Part shown: positions 1-5,493 of the stretch, one piece after another
How positions within the stretch are numbered: the first letter of the stretch is position 1
How the letters are laid out: each line of letters begins with the position of its first letter
Notes under the pieces: model-generated
Seen by the model: the letters and a program-made list of their open reading frames with translations, nothing else
The model's database searches: none
Told to the model about the DNA's origin: nothing
Assembly (NCBI GenBank): GCA_037142475.1
Contig: JBAXAR010000118.1
Coordinates: 1-5,796 of the forward strand
Direction: 5' to 3'
DNA from: CAIUMH01 sp037142475
GTDB lineage: Bacteria > Actinomycetota > Acidimicrobiia > Acidimicrobiales > RAAP-2
Length of the DNA: 5,796 nucleotides
Translations under genes and position numbers: made by a program

Positions 1-443
1 AGCCAGCCCTGGATCCTGTGGTCGGAGAGGGCAACCGCTCGGGCGTGCGATGACACGTTCTCCCCGGGGGCCAGTCTGATCGGCGACCCGTCGGGGGCCA
101 CGATTTTCTCGGCCCATCGACCGCCTCGGGCGGCATCACCAAGAACGAACACCCACTCTTCGAGGAGTTCGGACCGATCCTGTGCCCTGATCTCGGCCAC
201 CGTCGTTGTCAGAACTCTCGCTCCGGGCAGGCCGATGATGAGCAGTGAGGTCCCATTCGACGTGGTCTCGCACCCCACCGCCAGCTGCCCCGAGGACAAC
301 TTGGTCAACTCGATCCGACGTCCATCGGGGCGCTGGGCAAAGAGCAGCACCTCTCCAGAAATGACCTCGATTGCCTCTCCTGAGTCGAGGGCGATGCGAT
401 CTGCAGGGTTGAGTTCTCGGGCGTCGGTGTGGTCCATCATCAT
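1..443 (-). CDS. NHLM/NHLP-type export ABC transporter, second subunit (ABC2), N-terminal part, cut by window edge
   Basis: The frame is open for 147 codons from an ATG at 443 to the left edge, so only the N-terminal domain is visible; the membrane and ATPase domains would lie outside. The visible part has a cyclic-nucleotide-binding-like beta-rich pattern: IEVISGEVLLFAQRPDG (about residues 24-40), then LSSGQLAVG and LLIIGLPGARVL, then a linker helix with ELLEEWV, and finally a second pattern around IRLAPGENVSSHARAVALSDHRIQGW. This order, including the IGLPGARVL stretch, is what I recall for the regulatory N-terminus of the second ABC subunit of NHLM bacteriocin-type exporters. The start overlaps the stop of the upstream C39 transporter as ATGA, which implies translational coupling. 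Three ATGs follow one another (443, 440, 437), so the exact start is uncertain by two codons. The upstream sequence carries only a weak ribosome-binding site (ATCAGG), consistent with coupling. The presence of an ATPase domain is inferred from the family, not seen. Confidence 0.8.
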   Translation of the reverse strand, partial: MMMDHTDARELNPADRIALDSGEAIEVISGEVLLFAQRPDGRRIELTKLSSGQLAVGCETTSNGTSLLIIGLPGARVLTTTVAEIRAQDRSELLEEWVFVLGDAARGGRWAEKIVAPDGSPIRLAPGENVSSHARAVALSDHRIQGW

Positions 444-2647
444 CCTGATTCCACCACCCGAAGATAGAGCGAACCCTCGACCGTGAGCTCCGCGTGTGTC
501 CCGGACTCGACCACCGCTCCGTCATCGAGCACCAGAATCTGATCACTGTCCCGAATGGTCGAGAGCCGGTGTGCGACAACGAGACATGCGATACCTCTGC
601 GGCGAATCGCCTCGTCAACCAACCGCTCCGTCTGAGGATCAAGCGCCGTCGTGGCTTCGTCCATCACGAGGAGTGCGGGGCGACGGACAAGGGCACGGGC
701 AATCTCAAGACGTTGCTGCTGTCCTCCTGAGAGGTCAGAGCCTCCCTCACTCAGGAGGGCATCGAGGCCCCCAGCCCGAGCCGCCACATCCTCTGCCAAC
801 TGCGCGTCAGCCAGAGCGGCGAGGACGTCGATATCGGGAATCGTGTGATCCCACAGCGTCACGTTCTCTCTGATGGTCCCGGCGAAAATTGCCACGTCCT
901 GATCAACGAGGGCCAGGCCGTCGGTGAGGACGTAGGGGGCGTGCTGCGATCTGGGGAGTCCGTCGATCAGGATTTGGCCCGACCACGGCCGGTAGAGACC
1001 GGCAACGAGTCGGGCGATCGTGGACTTCCCGCACCCTGATCGGCCCACAAGAGCCACGCGACCACCGGGCTCGAGGTGCAGGGTCAGATTCTTAATCACT
1101 GGGTTGGCGAGTTCGTTGTAACCGAAGGTCACGTCGTCAAGGAGCAGGTCGCCACGGAGCGATGCCGGTGCCGAGGGTGAGCCGTTGTCGGCGTAATCGT
1201 CTTCCAAGTCCGCTTCCATGATCTCGTCGATCTGGTCCAGCGAGGCTTCGAGGAGATGAAACTGATCGAGGGCGTCGACGATCTGGCCGACTGGGGCGAT
1301 CAGGATTGCCGTCAGGGCGATCACCGCCAAAACTGACCCAGCAGGGAGTTGGCCGAGGACAACTTCGAGCATCGTGACACCGGTGATACCGATCATCCCG
1401 ATCCCGGTGAGAGCTGGTGGGAGGAGACCGAGGCGGAGACGGAGGATGCCGAAGTCCTGATCAGCCTCAAGGAGCTGATTGTGGGTGGCGACGACGCGGG
1501 CGATCATCCCGTCCTCCCAGCCGGAGGCCTTGATCGAGTCGAACTGAGCGAGGACAGCGGCCGTCGCGGCACCGACCGCCACCTTCTCGGTGATCGTGCG
1601 TGCCGCTTCGTGCTGTGCTCGCAGCGCCGTCCGGTGAACGATCACGCCGGTGCCGAGGGCAACCCCAATTGCCACGAGACCGGTGATCGGCTCCACAATC
1701 AACAAGATGACCATGGCAATGAGGCTGGTGATCAATCCGGCCGTCATCGTCAGCGCGAGGGCCGAGACGCCGCTGGAGGTTGAGTCAATCAGCGAGGCTC
1801 GCTGGGCCACTGACGATGCTCCCCGCTGGAGGTGGAAGCTGGCCGGTAGTCGGAGGAGTTGATGGACGATCGCCGCGCCGAGACGGACAGAAACCTTCGT
1901 GGCGATCCTCATTGACAGCGTCCCCTGAAGCGCCAACAGACCAGTTTGCACAAGCATTGCCACCAGCAGACCAAAGACGGCGGTGATGGCAGTCAGTCCA
2001 ATGAGGCCCGACAAGTGCTCGCCGTAGCGACTCATAATCTGCGGCACCAGAATCGTCGGGACGATCATCAGCAAGGTGATGAGGACCACCATAAGGAGGG
2101 CGGGGGCCACTCGACCACTGATGATCGCCAACCGGCGCAGTGCCTTGGCCATCTCTCCGCCCGGAGCAAAGTCTGGACCCGGCGTCGTCTGGACGACGAG
2201 TCCAGTGAAGGCCTCATCGAACTCTGCGTCATCGCATCGACGAGGTCCCCGAGCAGGATCAAACAGATACCAGCCACCGGGATACCACCCCTCGACCACC
2301 ACATCATGGTGGAACCGCCAGTTAGCGATCAGGGGGAGTTCGAGAGCCTTGAGTTCCTCAGGCTCAAACTTCCCGATTGAGGCTGCCATGTCGTAGTGCT
2401 CGGCCGCCTTGACGAGATTGGCCGCCGTGGCGCCCTCCCGATTCGCCACACCGCAGGTCACCCGGAGCTCATCGAGCGTCACGTGACGCCCATGAGCCCC
2501 CATGACCATCCCGAGGCATGCAGCACCGCTCTCGGTGGAGTCCATCTGGAGCATCCGGGTCGCCTTGACACGCTTTCGACGTGGCACCTTGGCCATAGCG
2601 GCTGAGGCCCCCCCGTCAACAGCAGTCTCAATGGTGGTTGCGGTCAC
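440..2647 (-). CDS. NHLM/NHLP-type ABC transporter with C39-like peptidase domain (ABC1), catalytic Cys replaced by Ser
   Basis: This is a complete 735-aa inner-membrane exporter half-transporter. Residues about 28-160 form a C39 peptidase-like domain: Gln34 (oxyanion position), ESGAACLGM (39-47), HHDVVVEG (113-120) with the His, and YLFDPARGPR (127-136) with Asp130. In active C39 domains the Gln-x5-Cys pattern places Cys where this protein has Ser40 (codon AGC at 2528-2530). Cys44 and Cys65 are nearby but at other positions. About six membrane helices follow (roughly 179-201, 212-240, 294-318, 321-337, 408-432, 434-455). The ATPase domain looks complete: A-loop Tyr510, Walker A GRSGCGKST (535-543), Q-loop Gln583, signature LSGGQ (639-643), Walker B LLVMDE (659-664) and switch His693. 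The family normally cleaves a double-glycine-type leader and exports the peptide; with Ser40, cleavage is doubtful while ATP-driven export should persist. The GTG start overlaps the HlyD stop (GTGA). An alternative ATG at 2596 (residue 18) has a G-rich stretch about 11 nt upstream and would keep the whole C39 domain. Confidence 0.93.
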   Translation of the reverse strand: MTATTIETAVDGGASAAMAKVPRRKRVKATRMLQMDSTESGAACLGMVMGAHGRHVTLDELRVTCGVANREGATAANLVKAAEHYDMAASIGKFEPEELKALELPLIANWRFHHDVVVEGWYPGGWYLFDPARGPRRCDDAEFDEAFTGLVVQTTPGPDFAPGGEMAKALRRLAIISGRVAPALLMVVLITLLMIVPTILVPQIMSRYGEHLSGLIGLTAITAVFGLLVAMLVQTGLLALQGTLSMRIATKVSVRLGAAIVHQLLRLPASFHLQRGASSVAQRASLIDSTSSGVSALALTMTAGLITSLIAMVILLIVEPITGLVAIGVALGTGVIVHRTALRAQHEAARTITEKVAVGAATAAVLAQFDSIKASGWEDGMIARVVATHNQLLEADQDFGILRLRLGLLPPALTGIGMIGITGVTMLEVVLGQLPAGSVLAVIALTAILIAPVGQIVDALDQFHLLEASLDQIDEIMEADLEDDYADNGSPSAPASLRGDLLLDDVTFGYNELANPVIKNLTLHLEPGGRVALVGRSGCGKSTIARLVAGLYRPWSGQILIDGLPRSQHAPYVLTDGLALVDQDVAIFAGTIRENVTLWDHTIPDIDVLAALADAQLAEDVAARAGGLDALLSEGGSDLSGGQQQRLEIARALVRRPALLVMDEATTALDPQTERLVDEAIRRRGIACLVVAHRLSTIRDSDQILVLDDGAVVESGTHAELTVEGSLYLRVVESG

Positions 2648-3477
2648 CTGAGTTCCAGGAATTGCTCGAGGAGGCTCTTCTTGGACACGACAATGCGGGC
2701 CGAGAACAACGCCCCGGGCTCAACAAACTCCTCAGGGTGGATCGACACAACCACCGAGAGACCGGCCTCGGTTTTGGGCACTCCAACCAACTGCGCAGCG
2801 GTGGCCGACGGGAGTGGGGCGCCCGCCACGTGATCGACAATTCCCAACAGCATGCTGCCTTCGTTTCCCGAGAGACGGACCTCCTGGCCAAACTTCACCT
2901 CGGTGGCTGCTGCCTCAGGCAATGCGACAAGGATGCTGGATCGACTGCCGGGGGGCAGGACCGTGACGACGGCCTCGCCTGCCTTGACTGAACCACCCTC
3001 AGGGGCCAAGACCTGCCAGATGACACCGGTAATCGGGGAGCGGATCTCGATCGGCGATCCCGTCGAGGTCGTGCCTCGAGCCACCACCTGGTTCGCTGAG
3101 ACTCGATTTCCATCGTGAACGGCGCTCGAGGTGAGGGTTCCCGCCACTGAGGCCGTGGCAATGGCGAGCCCAGGAGGTGCGACAGCCCGACCATCAGAGG
3201 TGACCTCAGAGATCGACTCGGTCGAGGCGGCATAGATAATCCCGGCCACAATGACAATGGCGGCGCTGGCCACGCCGACCCACGTGCGCCTCGACGTCAG
3301 CGGGAGAAGGTGGTCGACCTGCGCCGGGACATCGATCTGATCCAGCGCCTTAGCCCGGAACATCGATTCTGCTTCATCATCAACTCGTGTGGTGTCGCTC
3401 TCGACGACATCGAAAATAGCGTCGAGCAAGCCCGACTGCCGTTTCCTGTTGTCATCGTTCGACAGGCGATCAGCCAT
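2644..3477 (-). CDS. NHLM-type HlyD family secretion protein (short membrane-fusion/adaptor protein)
   Basis: This 277-aa protein is the first gene of the leftward export operon. A cytoplasmic N-terminus of about 65 residues includes MFRAKALDQIDVPAQVDHLLPLTSRR, which resembles the segment preceding the membrane helix in NHLM-system HlyD proteins. One membrane helix follows (about 66-84, TWVGVASAAIVIVAGIIYAA). The extracytoplasmic part has a beta-rich lipoyl/biotinyl-like half motif, IRSPITGVIWQVLAPEGGSVKAGEAVVTVLP in two parts (about 146-175), then a beta-barrel-like C-terminus ending in VSIHPEEFVEPGALFSARIVV. Such proteins bridge the ABC exporter to the outside or to an outer-membrane channel. 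It is short, and I see no long heptad hairpin between the lipoyl halves, unlike classical HlyD. I chose the ATG at 3477 because GAGGAG lies 6 nt upstream; a TTG one codon earlier (3480) is possible but less likely. The stop overlaps the next gene's GTG start. Confidence 0.88.
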   Translation of the reverse strand: MADRLSNDDNRKRQSGLLDAIFDVVESDTTRVDDEAESMFRAKALDQIDVPAQVDHLLPLTSRRTWVGVASAAIVIVAGIIYAASTESISEVTSDGRAVAPPGLAIATASVAGTLTSSAVHDGNRVSANQVVARGTTSTGSPIEIRSPITGVIWQVLAPEGGSVKAGEAVVTVLPPGSRSSILVALPEAAATEVKFGQEVRLSGNEGSMLLGIVDHVAGAPLPSATAAQLVGVPKTEAGLSVVVSIHPEEFVEPGALFSARIVVSKKSLLEQFLELR

Positions 3478-3483
3478 CAAAGG

Positions 3484-3489
3484 CTCCTC
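3484..3489 (-). promoter_or_regulatory. Shine-Dalgarno sequence of the HlyD gene
   Basis: GAGGAG is read on the minus strand, with 6 nt (CCTTTG) before the ATG at 3477. This spacing decides for the ATG over the in-frame TTG at 3480. It is the only strong ribosome-binding site in the three-gene operon, because the two downstream genes start inside 4-nt overlaps. Confidence 0.8.
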
Positions 3490-3533
3490 ATCGTGGATCT
3501 GCGATCTGAACTCGATCGGTACAACGTTCCTCC

Positions 3534-3562
3534 ATCATTCGCACCTGCGCCAACCAACACAA
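3534..3562 (-). promoter_or_regulatory. Weak sigma-70-like promoter candidate for the export operon
   Basis: On the minus strand, TTGTGT (3557-3562) and AATGAT (3534-3539) are separated by 17 bp, matching the consensus hexamers at 3 and 4 of 6 positions. This would give a start near 3527 and a leader of about 50 nt before the HlyD ATG. The position is sensible and it lies in the less GC-rich stretch, but matches of this quality arise by chance, and nothing else supports it. Confidence 0.25.
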
Positions 3563-3606
3563 ACCCAACCACAAACTCAGCAGTATGACGAAAGGGTTGA
3601 CCTGCC

Positions 3607-3620
3607 GGCCACCCCTGGCC
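3607..3620. repeat. Small hairpin (5-bp stem)
   Basis: GGCCA and TGGCC flank a CCCC loop. It lies 8 bp from the stronger hairpin at 3629-3645, so the two could form a paired structure in the divergent region. There is no T-run after it on either strand. A stem this short in GC-rich DNA may be coincidental. Confidence 0.4.
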
Positions 3621-3628
3621 CCGCTTGA

Positions 3629-3645
3629 GGCCTTCTCGGAAGGCC
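3629..3645. repeat. Perfect hairpin GGCCTTC-TCG-GAAGGCC
   Basis: This is a 7-bp perfect stem with a 3-nt loop, in mid-intergenic DNA between divergent genes. There is no T-tract on either side, so it does not look like an intrinsic terminator, and no gene ends here. It could be a protein-binding palindrome or an RNA structure in a long leader; its role is unknown. Confidence 0.55.
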
Positions 3646-3672
3646 CCCTGGCGATCCCGACTCAATGAGTGC

Positions 3673-3700
3673 AGAGGTCCTCGCTCTCGAGAGGTCCTCG
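3673..3700. repeat. Pair of 11-bp direct repeats, 17 bp apart
   Basis: AGAGGTCCTCG occurs at 3673-3683 and 3690-3700, start to start 17 bp. Each copy is nearly palindromic (GAGG-T-CCTC), and the spacer together with the second copy contains the perfect palindrome CTCTCGAGAG (3684-3693). The pattern resembles paired operator sites, and it lies about 30-55 bp upstream of the rightward promoter candidate. Function is inferred only. Confidence 0.5.
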
Positions 3701-3728
3701 GAGCAGCGGCCGTCGATTTGCTCCTTCG

Positions 3729-3756
3729 TTGGTCACACCACATTTTGTCGCATACT
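3729..3756 (+). promoter_or_regulatory. Sigma-70-like promoter candidate for the carrier gene
   Basis: TTGGTC (3729-3734) and CATACT (3751-3756) are separated by 16 bp and match the consensus at 3 and 4 of 6 positions. Transcription would start near 3763, giving a leader of about 110 nt. The -10 end overlaps the left arm of a spaced inverted repeat (3755-3797), which would make sense for regulation at the start site or for leader folding. Moderate to weak support. Confidence 0.3.
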
Positions 3757-3797
3757 AGAGGTGCAATAGTAACGCAGGCCTGATCGGGCGCCTCTAG
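3755..3797. repeat. Spaced inverted repeat overlapping the rightward promoter candidate
   Basis: CTAGAGGTGC (3755-3764) pairs with GCGCCTCTAG (3788-3797) over 10 positions with one G-T wobble. The 23-nt interval holds the perfect palindrome CAGGCCTG (3775-3782). It could be an operator for a dimeric repressor or a stem-loop at the 5' end of the carrier mRNA. I do not recognise a known riboswitch in it. Confidence 0.5.
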
Positions 3798-3854
3798 GGA
3801 TACGGAGCGCTGATGGTCCGCAAAGAGTGATCACCATCCCGATGACCCAACACT

Positions 3855-3860
3855 GAGGAG
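3855..3860 (+). promoter_or_regulatory. Shine-Dalgarno sequence of the carrier gene
   Basis: GAGGAG ends at 3860, with 11 nt before the ATG at 3872. The longest open frame would start at a GTG at 3860-3862, but that codon overlaps the last base of this site and has no site of its own, so the ATG at 3872 is preferred. Confidence 0.65.
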
Positions 3861-3871
3861 TGCCGTTCACA

Positions 3872-5332
3872 ATGCGAACAGCCGACAACGGACCGGGGGA
3901 TGACGACCCGTGGGGCTTTGCAGCGACCAAGCCCTCCAAAACGCCACCTGGAGCTCCAGGCGACACGTCTGAAGAGTCGAGTCGCCTTAACCCGGCACCC
4001 GAGCATCTCGCCGCATCAACCGGTTCCCGACTCGCTGCAGAAACGTCTGACACCTCCGCCGGCAATCTGCGGACACGTGCCCGATCGCTGGCACTCGCTC
4101 TGGCGCTGGTCTTCGCCCTTGGCTTCATCACCGAGGTCGTCGCTGCTGCTCGCTTCGTCCACCTCCTCGGCTCCCGGGGCCTCGTCATCATCTACCCACT
4201 CGGGGGGATTGGCCTCGCCGCTGTGGCCTTCATCCAGATCACCTGGATCGATCACATTCGGCGGGATCTGGCCTTCATCAGGGTGGCGCTCGCCTACGCA
4301 GCCGCGTTCACCGTGGCGCTCATCCTCGTCGCAATTCCCAGCACCACCGTGGCGGGTACGGGTCTTTTGTGGCTCCTCGCCGACCAGCTGAACTTCCTCC
4401 TCCCCCTGATCGTGTGGGCCATCATCGGCGACCTGTTCAACGCAGGAGAGGGGCGTCTGATCTACCCATGGATCACCTCATGGCGCTACGGCGGCCAGTT
4501 GGTGGGCCTCGCCGTCCCGGCTCTCGCCCCGCTGATCTTGGTCCCGCTCGGTGTCCCGCTCCCGACCATCCTCATCGCCTGCCCGATTGGCCTCGTTGTG
4601 CTCGCCATCGTTCTCCCCCGATCCCTGAAAGGCCGGGCGATCGGCCAAGGAACCGCCCAGGTCGAATCTCATCGAGAGGCCATCGCTAGCGCATGGACGT
4701 TCGTCAACGGCGTGAAGGCGTTCAAAGCGATGTTCATCACCTCATTGATGGCGTTCATCGCCGGAATGTCCCTTGAGGGGTCCTTCCTCATCGCCGCCGA
4801 CAAGCATCAGGGTTCTGAAGCGAGGCTCCAGATCCTCTACGGCCTCACGCTGTTGACCGTCTTTGCTATCTGTTGGCTTCTCCAGCGTTTTGTGGTCACC
4901 ACTTTGATGGAGCGTCTGGATATCCCTGGATCACTGGCCATCCTGCCCATCGCGGTGGTCGCTGGTGGGATGATCCTCATTCTCGGAGTCTCCACCAGTG
5001 TGCTGCCCATGGTGATCGTCGGTGTTGTTGCATGGAGGGTGCCGTGGTGGAGCATCGATGATGTCGCCCGCCGAGCGGCACTCTCACTCGTCCCTGATGA
5101 GCGCCGAGCCCGGGTGTCATTCATCGTCGACCTCATTCCCTTTGCGGCCGGCCTCATCGTCGCTGGTGGTGTCATGGCTTTGACGACCGGGTTGAGTCTC
5201 CCGGTCCTGGCGCCGATCTTGGCCGTCATCTTCGGGATCGTGGCGATTCCCACCTCACGCCTGATGATGCGGACGTGGCAAGACGCCCTCCTCAACCCCC
5301 AGCTGCGACGTCGAAAGCGCCTCTCGGACTGA
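3872..5332 (+). CDS. 12-helix membrane transporter, NTT (ATP/ADP carrier)-like / MFS-fold protein
   Basis: This 486-aa protein starts with about 72 residues rich in Pro, Ser, Asp and Glu that look disordered, followed by 12 predicted membrane helices in two blocks of six. Numbered from the ATG, they lie near 73-96, 103-126, 133-155, 163-189, 208-228, 231-248, then 283-309, 321-342, 354-373, 377-399, 415-440 and 443-466, with a cytoplasmic loop at 249-282. This is the layout of the major facilitator fold. The IIGDLFNAGEGRLIYPWITSWRYGGQLVG region after helix 4 (in two parts) and ARRAALSLVPDERRARVSFIVD after helix 10 resemble the corresponding segments of bacterial NTT/Tlc-like carriers (D-F..E..RL-P...GG, then RR...L.P...R-K..ID). 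Substrate is not predictable: many such bacterial homologues are not proven nucleotide transporters. It diverges from the export operon and converges with the HAMP gene. No HEAT or cyclic-nucleotide-binding domain follows the helices; the C-terminus is a short basic tail (RRRKR). Confidence 0.88.
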   Translation: MRTADNGPGDDDPWGFAATKPSKTPPGAPGDTSEESSRLNPAPEHLAASTGSRLAAETSDTSAGNLRTRARSLALALALVFALGFITEVVAAARFVHLLGSRGLVIIYPLGGIGLAAVAFIQITWIDHIRRDLAFIRVALAYAAAFTVALILVAIPSTTVAGTGLLWLLADQLNFLLPLIVWAIIGDLFNAGEGRLIYPWITSWRYGGQLVGLAVPALAPLILVPLGVPLPTILIACPIGLVVLAIVLPRSLKGRAIGQGTAQVESHREAIASAWTFVNGVKAFKAMFITSLMAFIAGMSLEGSFLIAADKHQGSEARLQILYGLTLLTVFAICWLLQRFVVTTLMERLDIPGSLAILPIAVVAGGMILILGVSTSVLPMVIVGVVAWRVPWWSIDDVARRAALSLVPDERRARVSFIVDLIPFAAGLIVAGGVMALTTGLSLPVLAPILAVIFGIVAIPTSRLMMRTWQDALLNPQLRRRKRLSD

Positions 5333-5493
5333 TCCACCGAAGGCGAGAGGCGACCAACGTGGCCTCGGCGCCCTGAAACAGTCCGAACGGGTCGACCTTT
5401 GAGACCTGAGGTCACCCGCACGCTCTGGCCCGTACCGCTACGAAGCCCCTGTCGAATGGTCTCGGTGAGGCCGAGGCCAATGTGATGGGACCC
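5333..5493. other. Convergent intergenic region
   Basis: These 161 bp lie between the converging stops of the carrier gene and the HAMP gene. No gene or RNA is recognised here. It contains the terminator-like hairpin listed at 5458-5478 and a small imperfect palindrome, GACCT-G-AGGTC (5403-5413). Confidence 0.7.
5458..5478. terminator. Possible bidirectional terminator hairpin
   Basis: GGTCTCGG and CCGAGGCC form an 8-bp stem with one G-T wobble around the 5-nt loop TGAGG. It sits 16 bp beyond the HAMP gene's stop and in the gap between two converging genes, where a shared terminator is expected. Neither strand has a clear T-tract, which lowers confidence. Confidence 0.4.

Larger units (their letters stand above)
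3478..3871. other. Divergent intergenic region between export operon and carrier gene
   Basis: These 394 bp lie between the leftward HlyD start and the rightward carrier start and should hold promoters for both. The part nearest the HlyD gene (about 3540-3600) is visibly less GC-rich than the coding sequence around it. Small open frames cross the region, but they are Arg/Ser-rich, lack ribosome-binding sites and show no leader-peptide pattern (no NHLP or Nif11 leader, no GG or GA cleavage motif), so I call no gene. Structured DNA includes hairpins at 3607-3620 and 3629-3645, 11-bp direct repeats at 3673 and 3690, and a spaced inverted repeat at 3755-3797, all listed separately. Confidence 0.7.

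Noticed and set aside
1349..1783. 144-codon plus-strand open frame inside the ABC1 gene
   Set aside because: Its Asp/Glu/Gly-rich sequence is the antisense reading of ABC1 membrane helices and is not a protein I recognise.
3629..3645. Hairpin as an intrinsic terminator
   Set aside because: No gene ends nearby on either strand, and no T-run follows it; kept only as a repeat.
3477..3743. 88-codon minus-strand open frame whose TGA overlaps the HlyD ATG (TGATG), a possible small gene or precursor peptide
   Set aside because: The overlap is suggestive, but the product is Arg/Ser-rich with no leader or core pattern, the ATG lacks a ribosome-binding site, and the frame runs through hairpins and repeats typical of intergenic DNA.
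3860..3862. GTG as start of the carrier gene (490 aa)
   Set aside because: It overlaps the GAGGAG site that serves the ATG at 3872 and has no ribosome-binding site of its own.
3733..4191. 152-codon minus-strand open frame across the carrier's start
   Set aside because: It lies antisense to the carrier gene, is Arg/Ala/Ser-rich, and shows no recognisable domain; it reflects the codon bias of the real gene.
4837..5421. 194-codon minus-strand open frame antisense to the carrier's 3' half
   Set aside because: Basic, low-complexity composition with no domain and no start signal; the plus-strand frame clearly encodes membrane helices through the same region.
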